Shown piece after piece: positions 15,748 through 22,899 of a stretch of DNA of 64,000 bases; within the stretch, counting starts at the first letter, position 1; each line of letters opens with the position of its first letter. Source of the DNA: Fibrobacter sp. UBA4297 (GTDB lineage: Bacteria > Fibrobacterota > Fibrobacteria > Fibrobacterales > Fibrobacteraceae); contig NZ_DGUZ01000002.1 of the NCBI RefSeq assembly GCF_002394865.1, positions 44,700-108,699 on the forward strand. The letters run 5' to 3'. Made by a program: the position numbers and the translations under genes. The notes beneath the pieces are model-generated. The model had not been told where the DNA came from. It saw only the letters and a program-made list of their open reading frames with translations, and ran no database searches.

Positions 15748-17085
15748 TTATCGCGCTCCGATGCTGTGCCTCTGCCGTTGCATCCTCCTCTGCCGTTTCT
15801 GCTCTGCCTCGCGCTCCCGAATCGCCCTGACCTGCTCCTCCACCCTGTCCGCGCCATAGCCCCGGCATAAGGCGTCATAGTCCGCTGCGACCTGCTTCAA
15901 GCTCTTGTTCTCCTCTGCCAGCCGGTCAAAGGAGGCATCCAGCGAGGCGTAACGCTGTTGGAGCCGGTTATAACTATCGTTCAGCCGGTTGAAGCTGTTT
16001 ATAAGGTCAAGATACTTGTTATAGAGCGCGCGCAGGACATCGACGATCTTCTTGTAGAGAGGTTTGGCCTTCTTCTCGCGGTACGACCGCGCCGTTTCCA
16101 GCGCACCCGCTTCGGGCAGCACCTTGTCAACATCATCGGAATATCGTCGCGCCAGCTCCTCGACCGCTTCGACCTTCGGTACCACGGCGTCAAGCTGGGC
16201 TTTTGCTTGTTGCGCCTTCTTCCTTGCCTCCTCCATCTCCTCGTTTCGTCGCTGAGTCTCCTCCGATGCATAGGCTGCTGCGTCCTGAATCCGTGCGAGG
16301 CGCTGCTGCTCCTGCTCCACCTTGAACTGCGTCACCGTCAGGTGTTCCTCGTTGCTGCCGACCTCGCCGCGCTCGATGTCCGTGTACCCGGCAGCGACCA
16401 TGTGCCGATAGAAATCGTCCTGCAAAACGCTGTACGACTTCTTCAGTACCGGCTTGCCGTTCTTTTGGAGGATTGGCTCACCAATATCGTCCACTGCCGG
16501 TTTCGACGCCCATTTCTTGCTCCGGCTGACCTGCGTAATGACCTCTTTTACAGTACCACGCAGCGTGGGGTCTTTGCACCGCTTTGACCACAAAATCTCC
16601 TTTTTTACCACCGGCACATAGACCACATGGAGGTGGTAGTGGTACACGTCCTCACCCAACTGCTCCGACATGGCGCGGTTGCGCTCGTCGGCGTGCATGA
16701 CGGCGGACAGGATGTACTGCTCGCCGCCGACGATCTCCACCGCTGCCCGGTACGCCTCCTCATAGAACTGCCGCGCGTAGTCATACCCGCCGTGGTTGTA
16801 GAAGTAGGCGGAGTTGACGTCAAACACCAGCTCGCAGAACTTGGTGGCGTCGGGTTTCAAGCCGCGCGTCGAGATGACCTTTTCTTCCTCCATCTTGCTG
16901 AACATCCCAACATAATCGTCCGTGGGCGCTTTGAAGTGGACGTTAAGCTCCGCGCGCTCCGGCACGATGTCGGGATTGACATAGGTTTTCTTCTCACGCT
17001 CGTTGTGCGCCTGCGTGTTGCCGATGTTGGCGTCGGACACGTTGACGTTGCGGACACAGGTACGGTCTCCCGTGTTTCTTGCCAT
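15748..17085 (-). CDS. MobV-family relaxase (plasmid recombination enzyme type)
   Basis: A 445-residue relaxase that would nick the element at its oriT and lead single-stranded transfer. The MobV signature is present: AHNEREKKTYVNPDI near residue 30 and the histidine cluster YHYHLHVV near residue 150, preceded by AVMHADERN. The C-terminal third is a long coiled coil (Glu/Arg/Gln-rich, about residues 250-440). It has its own spacer of hairpin-rich DNA upstream, typical of an oriT region. It depends on another element for the mating channel. Confidence 0.88.
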   Translation of the reverse strand: MARNTGDRTCVRNVNVSDANIGNTQAHNEREKKTYVNPDIVPERAELNVHFKAPTDDYVGMFSKMEEEKVISTRGLKPDATKFCELVFDVNSAYFYNHGGYDYARQFYEEAYRAAVEIVGGEQYILSAVMHADERNRAMSEQLGEDVYHYHLHVVYVPVVKKEILWSKRCKDPTLRGTVKEVITQVSRSKKWASKPAVDDIGEPILQKNGKPVLKKSYSVLQDDFYRHMVAAGYTDIERGEVGSNEEHLTVTQFKVEQEQQRLARIQDAAAYASEETQRRNEEMEEARKKAQQAKAQLDAVVPKVEAVEELARRYSDDVDKVLPEAGALETARSYREKKAKPLYKKIVDVLRALYNKYLDLINSFNRLNDSYNRLQQRYASLDASFDRLAEENKSLKQVAADYDALCRGYGADRVEEQVRAIREREAEQKRQRRMQRQRHSIGAR

Positions 17086-17165
17086 CGTAAATCACATCCT
17101 TTCGTTGAGATACGCCCCGCCGGGGTCGGAGGGCACTTCCTGCGGGAAGTGTAATAACCCACTAT

Positions 17166-17288
17166 GACACTTTCAGCCTTGCGGCTGCAAAGTGTCGTGG
17201 GCTCTCCGAGGGGGCTGCCGGAAGTGTCTGCCCGCTGCGGCGTCCAGACACTCCCGGAGGGGCGCTGCCCCTGTCAACTGCGGTTGAC
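17166..17288. other. oriT candidate: cluster of hairpins upstream of mobV
   Basis: Three inverted repeats in a gene-free region of about 440 bp: GACACTTTCAGCC pairing with GGCTG-C-AAAGTGTC (17166-17196), AGTGTCTG / CAGACACT (17223-17252) and GTCAAC / GTTGAC (17273-17288). The position next to a MobV gene is where such origins lie. The nick site cannot be named from sequence alone. The rest of 17086-17523 contains further short GC-rich dyads and no supported gene. Confidence 0.5.
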
Positions 17289-17449
17289 TCCCCGGCAGGG
17301 CTGCCCTTTGTAAAGGGCACCCTGCACCCCGCCGAATCGTCGGCATAAGCTCCATATCGCTCGCCCCCGCGCATGGCGCGAGGGCTCGTTTATTCCGCTG
17401 TGCCTCCTCTCCCCAAAAAGTCTTGCGACTTTTCGGAGACCCCATCGCC

Positions 17450-17512
17450 GCGACGGTCGCAACGGTTGCGACGGTTTATTTGTACCGTCTCAAATACCGT
17501 TGCAACCGTCGC
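17450..17512 (-). repeat. Large inverted repeat at the 3' end of the RepA-like gene
   Basis: Arms of 17 bp (GCGACGGTCGCAACGGT and ACCGTTGCAACCGTCGC, one mismatch) enclose a smaller dyad GACGGT / ACCGTC. It lies just after the stop of the RepA-like ATPase gene. It could act as a terminator without a T run, or as a protein-binding site for the element. Confidence 0.6.
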
Positions 17513-17523
17513 AAGCGTCGCGC

Positions 17524-18663
17524 TTACGTCAGAGCCGCATCACCGGCAGACAGCAAACGAAGGTATATCCGCCTGCCCTCATGCCGCAGTTTCCGTCCGT
17601 ATTCGATGTTGTAGTCGCTTCTGAGCCGCGCTGAATTGACATTGAGGTATCTGGTCAGCGCGTTTGCCGCCATATCGGCATCGACCACACTGACCAGCTC
17701 AGAGGGGCTGCCGCTCCATTCCGGCGCGTCCGGCGTCACCAGTGCCGCCACCTTTTCAAGCAGCGGGTCGGGCGGTGCTTTCCATAGTTCCCGCTCCGCG
17801 TGGTCAAGCTGCCAAACCAAACTATCCTGATCTCGCGTCAGGTGGAGCCGTTGGTCGGGCTGGTCGCGGCCTACTACGTCCAGCGTGGCGTTTAGGTCGG
17901 TACGCTTCTCCTTGCGGAGCAGCAGCGCGCCGTCCGCGCAGCCGAGCAGGCCCGTCGTGCCGGAGATCATGTCAAAGGCGTCATCCGCCGCTTGCTTGCG
18001 CGTGTGGTGTACCAGCAGGAGACAGATGCCCCTACTGGCCGCAAAGCCCTTGAGCTGACCGATGGCGTCGTAATCGCCGGAGTAGCTGTATGCCTCTCCG
18101 ATGGCGTCGCGCACCTTTTGGAGCGTGTCGATGATGACCAGCCTTGTGTCGGGACGGTCTTTCAGAAAATTATCGAGCTGTTCGACGAGACCAAGCCCGA
18201 TCTGCGCCGACGTGATGGCAAAGTGCAGGTTGTCCGTCCCCTCCACGCCGAACATCCGGGACATACGCCCCTGCAACCTTTGGTAATCGTCCTCCAGCGC
18301 CAGATAGAGGACGCCGCCTTGCCGGACAGGGTAGTCCCAGAGCGTGTGTCCCATGCTGACATGGTAGGCAAGCTGGGCAACGAGGAACGACTTGCCGATC
18401 TTCGGCGCGCCAGCCAGCAGATACGTCCCGGCGTACAGCAGACCGTCGATCAACGGCGGCCTGCTGGTAAAGGAACAGTCAAACAAATCGTTCATGGACA
18501 GGGTGTTGAGGTGCATCGGGTCGCAGAAACGCTGGACTTCCAGCAACTTTTTCTTGTATTCCGCATCCTCGTCTGTTATACTGATGTTTTCTTTAGTGAG
18601 TGACTGCCCCACATCTGCGCCAACAGATGCGATAGGGGCGGTCATTTCATTTTTGTCGTTCAT
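17524..18663 (-). CDS. RepA-like AAA ATPase (hexameric helicase type)
   Basis: A 379-residue ATPase of the RepA/RecA-like fold. Walker A is LLAGAPKIGKSFLVAQLA near residue 80, Walker B RLVIIDTL near 160, and sensor LLLVHHTRK near 200. Such proteins accompany MobV relaxases in mobilizable elements and are thought to act in replication or processing of the excised circle. Its start overlaps the stop of the MobC-like gene by four bases, so the two are coupled. No canonical replication initiator is otherwise present. Confidence 0.8.
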   Translation of the reverse strand: MNDKNEMTAPIASVGADVGQSLTKENISITDEDAEYKKKLLEVQRFCDPMHLNTLSMNDLFDCSFTSRPPLIDGLLYAGTYLLAGAPKIGKSFLVAQLAYHVSMGHTLWDYPVRQGGVLYLALEDDYQRLQGRMSRMFGVEGTDNLHFAITSAQIGLGLVEQLDNFLKDRPDTRLVIIDTLQKVRDAIGEAYSYSGDYDAIGQLKGFAASRGICLLLVHHTRKQAADDAFDMISGTTGLLGCADGALLLRKEKRTDLNATLDVVGRDQPDQRLHLTRDQDSLVWQLDHAERELWKAPPDPLLEKVAALVTPDAPEWSGSPSELVSVVDADMAANALTRYLNVNSARLRSDYNIEYGRKLRHEGRRIYLRLLSAGDAALT

Positions 18664-18992
18664 CCCGTTTCCTCCTTCATGCCGTTCATGATCGCGGCGA
18701 TCATGCCGATTACGTCCAGCAGGTCGTCATCGACGCCTGCCCCGGCCTCAATGCGCCGCAGCTCGTCCAGCACGGCGGCGAGCTGGTTCCGCAGCGCCTT
18801 GAACACCCTCGGATTGCCCTGCACCACCACCTCGCGGTCAGTCAGGCGTCGCGTGATGTAGTCCTGCTTGGTCAGTCCCGAGAGCCGCACGGCGGTTTCG
18901 ATCAAACTGTCCTCCTCCGGCGACACCCGGAACGCGACGGTGACGTTGCGCCAGCGGTTGTGCTCGTCACGGTTCTTTGCTGACATATTCAA
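18660..18992 (-). CDS. MobC-like relaxosome accessory protein
   Basis: A 110-residue protein with a ribbon-helix-helix-like N-terminus (NVTVAFRVSPEEDSLIETAVRLSGLTKQDYITRRL), as in plasmid mobilisation relaxosome proteins of the MobC type. It would bind oriT DNA and help the relaxase. It overlaps both neighbours: the integrase stop upstream and the ATPase start downstream, each by four bases. Confidence 0.75.
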   Translation of the reverse strand: MNMSAKNRDEHNRWRNVTVAFRVSPEEDSLIETAVRLSGLTKQDYITRRLTDREVVVQGNPRVFKALRNQLAAVLDELRRIEAGAGVDDDLLDVIGMIAAIMNGMKEETG

Positions 18993-20062
18993 CTCCCCCT
19001 TTCCATGTTCAGCTTGTCCGCCATCTCCGTCTGCTTGGACGGAAACAGATGTGCGTAATGATAGGTGATGTCAATGCTCTCATGCCCCACCCGGTCGGCA
19101 ATTGCCACCGCCGAGAAACCCATGTCGATCAATAGCGAAATGTGCGAATGTCTGAGGTCATGGATTCTGATGCGCTTGACCCCAGCCTCCTTCGCACCCC
19201 TGTCCATCTCGTGGTGGAGATAGCTTTTCGTGACGGTGAAGATGCGATCCTTCTTCTTGACACCGTAGAGCATACCGATGTAATCCTTCATCTCGTCCCG
19301 CAGGAAATCAGGCATCTTGATGGTACGGTTGCTTTTCGGGGTTTTTGGCGTGGTGATCACATCCTCGCCATGGAGCCGCTGATAGGACTTGTTAATCCTC
19401 ACCGTCCCAGCCTCGAAATCAAAGTCTGACGGGGTGAGCGCCAGCAACTCCCCCTCGCGGATACCGCACCAGTAGAGCATCTCGAAAGCGTAGTAAGAGA
19501 GGGGCTTGTCCATCATGGCATCCGCGAACCGCTGATACTCCGCCTTTGTCCAGAACAGCATCTCCTTCCGTTCCTCCACTCCCATGTTCCCGGCTTTGGC
19601 TGCGGGATTGGAACGCAGATCATAGTAGCGGACGGCGTGATTGAAGATGGCGCTGAGCTGGTTGTGCAGAGACTTGAGATAGGTCTGCGAGTAGGGCTTG
19701 CGCTTCTCGTCCCGGTAGGCGAGCATCTCGTTCTGCCATGCGATCACATCCTTGGTGGTGATCTCGCTAATCTTCCGCTTGCCGAAATAGGGCAATATCT
19801 TTTGCTGGATGATGTTGTCCTTGGTCAGCCACGTGTTTTCTTTCAGCCGGGGCTTCTTATCCTTGGTGTAAAGCTCCACAAAGGCTTCAAAGGTCATATC
19901 CAGATCGGAGCAGGTCTGTAACTTGAAACCGTGCTCCCAATCCTGCGCATCCCGCTTGGTGGGAAAGCCCCGCTTGCACTTCTGCCTGCGCGCTCCCGTC
20001 CAGTCGCAATACCGCGCCATGACGTACCATGTACCCCGTTTTTCGTCCTTAAATACCGGCAT
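18989..20062 (-). CDS. Tyrosine recombinase integrase of the element
   Basis: Site-specific recombinase, 357 residues. The N-terminal AP2-like arm-binding domain (RGTWYVMARYCDWTGARR) is followed by a SAM-like core-binding domain (about 55-160) and the catalytic domain. Catalytic residues are visible: Arg in GIREGELL near 205, His301 and Arg304 in HDLRHSH, and the Tyr336 nucleophile in YHYAHLF. It would join the 19-bp att repeats. It overlaps the excisionase gene by 14 bases and runs into mobC. Confidence 0.95.
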   Translation of the reverse strand: MPVFKDEKRGTWYVMARYCDWTGARRQKCKRGFPTKRDAQDWEHGFKLQTCSDLDMTFEAFVELYTKDKKPRLKENTWLTKDNIIQQKILPYFGKRKISEITTKDVIAWQNEMLAYRDEKRKPYSQTYLKSLHNQLSAIFNHAVRYYDLRSNPAAKAGNMGVEERKEMLFWTKAEYQRFADAMMDKPLSYYAFEMLYWCGIREGELLALTPSDFDFEAGTVRINKSYQRLHGEDVITTPKTPKSNRTIKMPDFLRDEMKDYIGMLYGVKKKDRIFTVTKSYLHHEMDRGAKEAGVKRIRIHDLRHSHISLLIDMGFSAVAIADRVGHESIDITYHYAHLFPSKQTEMADKLNMERGS

Positions 20063-20252
20063 CCTTGTTCACTTCCTTTCCGGTTCCGTAGAAACGTTCA
20101 TTAAAATACTGGCGATTGACTCGCCCCGAGATGGTGATGAAGCCCTTGCTTTTCAGTTCCTCGTTGAGCTGCCGAATGAGCTTGTAGGCATAGGGCTTCG
20201 ACACGTCCAACTCTTTTGCGACTTCTTCTGCCCGAATAAATTTGTTATCCAT
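20049..20252 (-). CDS. Excisionase-like helix-turn-helix protein
   Basis: A 67-residue protein from MDNKFIRAEEVA, placed after a strong AGGAGGAAGC ribosome site; a seven-codon longer start exists but lies upstream of that site. AEEVAKELDVSKPYAYKLIRQLN is a MerR/excisionase-type helix-turn-helix. By position it directs excision with the integrase it overlaps. It may also regulate the shared promoter. Confidence 0.75.
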   Translation of the reverse strand: MDNKFIRAEEVAKELDVSKPYAYKLIRQLNEELKSKGFITISGRVNRQYFNERFYGTGKEVNKDAGI

Positions 20253-20302
20253 GCTGCTTCCTCCTTTCCTCAATGATAACGCTTTTTGTTTAGCGTATGC
20301 TG

Positions 20303-20331
20303 ATTATACTAACTCTTTTCCGTTATGTCAA
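20303..20331 (-). promoter_or_regulatory. Consensus promoter of the excisionase-integrase operon
   Basis: TTGACA, exactly 17 bases, TATAAT on the minus strand: a perfect sigma-70 type promoter driving xis-int-mobC and probably the ATPase. It is divergent from the XRE promoter. Confidence 0.85.
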
Positions 20332-20352
20332 GGTCTTGCGAGTGGGTAAATA

Positions 20353-20404
20353 TAAACAAATTTATTTAATTTCTCTTGACGAATCTAAACAAATATGCTA
20401 TGCT
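20353..20404 (+). promoter_or_regulatory. XRE regulator promoter with two operator-like repeats
   Basis: TTGACG, 17 bases, TATGCT on the plus strand (20376-20404). The 9-mer TAAACAAAT occurs twice, once upstream of the -35 and once inside the spacer, 33 bp apart, about three helical turns. This suits autorepression by the XRE protein and control of the divergent integrase promoter. Confidence 0.7.
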
Positions 20405-20441
20405 CTGTATGTCATCAAAAGAAAGATAGGAGCTGACGGTT

Positions 20442-20972
20442 ATGGCAATCGGTGAGCGTATCCGCTTTTTCCGCAACAAGATGGGTGTCACGCAGAAGTA
20501 TCTCGGTCAAGTAGTGGGCTTTCCCGAACGCTCCGCCGATGTGCGCATGGCGCAGTATGAAACCGGAAGCCGTTCCCCCAAGGCCGATCTGACCAAGGCA
20601 CTGGCGGGCTACTTTGGCGTCTCCACCGACGCCCTGACCGTCCCTGACATAGACAGCGACATCGGCCTGATGCACACGCTCTTTGCTTTGGAGGATATGC
20701 GCGGGTTGACCGTCGGAGAGATCGACGGCGAAATCTGCCTGCGTCTGGACAAGTCCCGCGGTAAGACCTATCTCTCGATGCTGGAAATGTTGTCCGCTTG
20801 GGCGGAGCAGGCCGCGAAGCTGAAAGCGGGAGAGATCACCCAAGAGGACTATGACCGCTGGCGCTACAACTATCCCCGATACGACACCACGCAGAGATGG
20901 GGCAAGGTTCCGTCACAGGAACTTAGCGACGCATTGACCGCTGCGTTCAAGGACAAGCTGGATACCGACTGA
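20442..20972 (+). CDS. XRE-family transcriptional regulator
   Basis: A 176-residue regulator with an N-terminal lambda-repressor-like helix-turn-helix (IGERIRFFRNKMGVTQKYLGQ, then RMAQYETGSRSPKADLTKAL). The rest is acidic and helical and is probably an oligomerisation part. It is transcribed divergently from xis-int, the usual place for the switch protein of an integrative element. The ribosome site AGGAGCTGACGG precedes its ATG. Confidence 0.88.
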   Translation: MAIGERIRFFRNKMGVTQKYLGQVVGFPERSADVRMAQYETGSRSPKADLTKALAGYFGVSTDALTVPDIDSDIGLMHTLFALEDMRGLTVGEIDGEICLRLDKSRGKTYLSMLEMLSAWAEQAAKLKAGEITQEDYDRWRYNYPRYDTTQRWGKVPSQELSDALTAAFKDKLDTD

Positions 20973-20983
20973 AAAACGACAAA

Positions 20984-21019
20984 AAAGCCTTTACCGACGC
21001 TGCCATCGGTAAAGGCTTT
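20984..21019 (+). terminator. Terminator after the XRE regulator
   Basis: A 14-bp perfect stem (AAAGCCTTTACCGA / TCGGTAAAGGCTTT) with an 8-base loop. The T run on the plus strand is short and interrupted. Confidence 0.7.
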
Positions 21020-21110
21020 CTCAATATGGATCGTGTCACCCGCAAACCGTGAAAGACCACTTTCCACCCGCAAACCACAGGGGATGCGGAATGATACGGT
21101 TTTGGGGCTG

Positions 21111-21129
21111 TGTTATCAAATTGTTATCA
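21111..21129. other. attR core (19-bp direct repeat)
   Basis: Identical to the repeat at the left end of the element. Beyond it (21130-21188) lie about 60 bases before the stop codon of the FISUMP 3' fragment, with no gene of their own. Confidence 0.75.
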
Positions 21130-21188
21130 AAAGAGGAACGAGAAGTCCGCAAACGCTGATGCTGAAAGGGTTTCAAGGTTTGACGGAA

Positions 21189-21274
21189 TTATTCCCAATC
21201 TATATCATCGCAGGCGGAAGCCTGAATACAACGGACGGACATGGCGCCCTTCTTGCTATAGGCATTCTTATCCA
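21189..21274 (-). pseudogene. FISUMP gene, detached C-terminal fragment
   Basis: Reading leftward from the inner edge of MITE copy 2, the frame continues the FISUMP protein: (M)DKNAYSKKGAMSVRCIQ, ending CDDIDWE. SVRC near the end is a hallmark of the family's last strand. TGGATAAG, the 8-bp duplication, is the shared overlap with the N-terminal fragment at 12.3 kb, so the joined gene would encode about 186 residues. The fragment has no start of its own. The final residues after RCIQ may derive from beyond the original gene end. Confidence 0.8.
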
Positions 21275-21507
21275 GGCTCTGTCGGGCCAGGCCGTACTTT
21301 TGGGTCGAAACTGCGAAAACGCTGCGAAAATGGCCCTTTGGCTCTGTCCAGTCATTCTGTACGGCTACGGAAACGCTGCGAAGTCGGAACCTGCCGAAAT
21401 AGCCTAAAAACATCGGTCATGCAGCCGAAAAACAGTTTTGGAAGGGCTTACGGAATGAGGATTTTTTGCTAGCCGGGCACAAGTGTACAGTTTAGCCCGA
21501 CAGAGCC
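21275..21507. mobile_element. MITE-like element, copy 2 (233 bp)
   Basis: Direct-orientation copy of the element at 12.0 kb, with the same 13-bp inverted termini. Its left flank is CTTATCCA and its right flank TTTGGCAT, the reverse order of copy 1. It lies in the leader of the ORF6N gene. Confidence 0.85.
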
Positions 21508-21547
21508 TTTGGCATTTTTTCCTGCTTGTACGCCAGAGGAGTTAACG

Positions 21548-22642
21548 ATGAAAAAAGATGTTGCGGTCAATGCGGCCGAGGCCGTTGCGCCGAAAAAGCC
21601 CGAATTTTCCCTGATAGACGAGGATTTGCTCAAATCGCGGATATACACCATCCGCGGAGTAAAGGTCATGCTTGATGCCGATTTGGCAGAAATTTACGGG
21701 TATGAAACTCGAAAATTTAATGAACAGGTAAAAAATAATATCGAAAAATTTGATGAAGATTTTCGCTTTCAGCTGACTTCAGAAGAATTTGAAAACTTGA
21801 AGTCCAAAATTTGGACTTCAAACTGCGGAAATTCGTTGAATTTCGACAATTTTTATAAAAAAGGAAACTTGATGTCCAAAAATCGGATATCAAGTTGGGG
21901 TGGCGTTCGAAAAATGCCCTACGCCTTCACGGAGCAGGGCATCTACATGCTCATGACGGTGCTCAAAGGCGAACAGGCGACTGCACAGAGCAAGGCCCTA
22001 ATCCGCCTATTCAAGCAAATGAAGGACTACATTGCGGCGGAGAATGCACCAAATACTTCTGCGGGAATGGCTTTAGCGACGCAGACAAGTCAAAACACGC
22101 GGGATATCGCCGAGATTGCTACGGACGTTCGCACGCTCTCTAACAAGGTGGAGCGAAATGAGAGTTTTCTCCAAAAAGTCATGGCGAATTTCATCGATCC
22201 AAGCACATTCAAACACTTCCTGATTCTGAACGGGCAGCGGCTTGAAGCCGATGTTGCCTACACGCAGATTTACGGTATGGCGAAAAAATCGGTACTGATC
22301 GTAGATGACTACCTAAATGTAAAGACCCTCGATTTGTTGCGATGCGTGGCAAAGGGTGTTTCTATCAAGATTTTCAGCGAACAGCACGGAAGGACCTGCC
22401 TGACCGAAAGCATGCGGGCGGACTTCAAGGCCGCCCGCCCGGATGTAGAACTTGGCGATGTTCGCGCCACGAGTAACATATTCCACGACAGGTACATTTA
22501 CCTAGATTTCGGAACCGCCAACGAGAAGCTGTTTCACTGCGGGGCTTCGAGCAAAGATGCCGGCAACAAGATCACGACCATCATGCAGCTGGAAGACATC
22601 GCCGTGTATCGCTCATTGTTTGAAAGGCTGTTGCAAGGGTGA
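21548..22642 (+). CDS. ORF6N-domain protein with C-terminal PLD-like domain
   Basis: A 364-residue protein. The ORF6N DNA-binding domain spans about residues 25-130 (YTIRGVKVMLDADLAEIYGYETRKFNEQV, FRFQLTSEEF, PYAFTEQGIYML), a module typical of phage and island regulators. A helical linker follows. The C-terminal region (about 225-364) resembles a phospholipase D-like fold: KKSVLIVDDYLN, then HDRYIYLD from His313 and LFHCGASSKDAG. The RhuM-type protein at 52.3 kb carries the same C-terminal arrangement. The start is placed at MKKDVA, which has GAGGAG upstream; a frame 13 codons longer begins inside the target duplication. Its natural promoter has been moved 9.5 kb away. Confidence 0.8.
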   Translation: MKKDVAVNAAEAVAPKKPEFSLIDEDLLKSRIYTIRGVKVMLDADLAEIYGYETRKFNEQVKNNIEKFDEDFRFQLTSEEFENLKSKIWTSNCGNSLNFDNFYKKGNLMSKNRISSWGGVRKMPYAFTEQGIYMLMTVLKGEQATAQSKALIRLFKQMKDYIAAENAPNTSAGMALATQTSQNTRDIAEIATDVRTLSNKVERNESFLQKVMANFIDPSTFKHFLILNGQRLEADVAYTQIYGMAKKSVLIVDDYLNVKTLDLLRCVAKGVSIKIFSEQHGRTCLTESMRADFKAARPDVELGDVRATSNIFHDRYIYLDFGTANEKLFHCGASSKDAGNKITTIMQLEDIAVYRSLFERLLQG

Positions 22643-22666
22643 AAATACTGTTTTCTGCTCAATTCC

Positions 22667-22709
22667 AATAAATAAATATATTGACAAATAAATAAATATA
22701 TTGTATTTT
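22667..22709 (+). promoter_or_regulatory. hicAB promoter built from a 20-bp duplication
   Basis: The 17-mer AATAAATAAATATATTG occurs twice with a period of 20 bp. The junction creates TTGACA, and 17 bases later TATTTT lies only five bases before the hicA ATG. Transcripts would be leaderless or nearly so. The duplicated boxes may be HicB operator sites. Confidence 0.6.
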
Positions 22710-22714
22710 AAACA

Positions 22715-22891
22715 ATGAAGTTTAAAGAAATTTGTGACTACGCAAAGAAAAGAGGCTGGGAACTGGGGCGAATCAACGGCGACCACCACATATTCGTGAA
22801 GCAAGGCAAGCGCCCCGTCCCCATACAACGAAACAAGCACGAGATAGAAGGCGTCTATCTCAAGTGCATCTTGAAACAATTTGACCAGTAG
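22715..22891 (+). CDS. hicA: HicA-family mRNA interferase toxin
   Basis: A 58-residue toxin of the double-stranded-RNA-binding-like HicA fold, which cleaves mRNA when free of HicB. The catalytic His is in GDHHIFV (His24/His25), followed by VPIQRNKHEIEGVYLK, the usual basic-then-acidic end of the family. The HicB antitoxin gene starts eight bases after its stop, the standard toxin-first order. The full length and intact His indicate a functional toxin. No ribosome site is seen before the ATG. Confidence 0.88.
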   Translation: MKFKEICDYAKKRGWELGRINGDHHIFVKQGKRPVPIQRNKHEIEGVYLKCILKQFDQ

Positions 22892-22899
22892 AGGCCCCT

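Larger units (their letters stand above)
12959..21129. mobile_element. Integrative mobilizable element of Firmicutes type
   Basis: GC-rich DNA with codon use unlike both flanks, bounded by identical 19-bp direct repeats. Its modules are integrase, excisionase and XRE regulator at the right end, then MobC-like, RepA-like ATPase and MobV relaxase, then cargo (flavin reductase-like, MarR, two radical SAM proteins) at the left end. No conjugation (type IV secretion) genes are present, so it would need a helper for transfer. Genes are packed tightly, with overlaps, and all appear intact, which suggests recent arrival. Confidence 0.85.
12035..21515. mobile_element. Composite insertion bracketed by two MITE copies, cointegrate-like
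   Basis: Bounds are the outer 8-bp duplications TTTGGCAT, left of MITE 1 and right of MITE 2. The inner flanks carry a different shared 8-mer, CTTATCCA, right of MITE 1 and left of MITE 2. Two independent MITE insertions would each carry the same 8-mer on both sides. The observed order is what results when a circle carrying MITE plus its own duplication (CTTATCCA) joins a chromosome, either by replicative transposition or by crossover with a resident MITE. The split FISUMP gene supports this, since its halves rejoin only across a circle. Confidence 0.8.
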
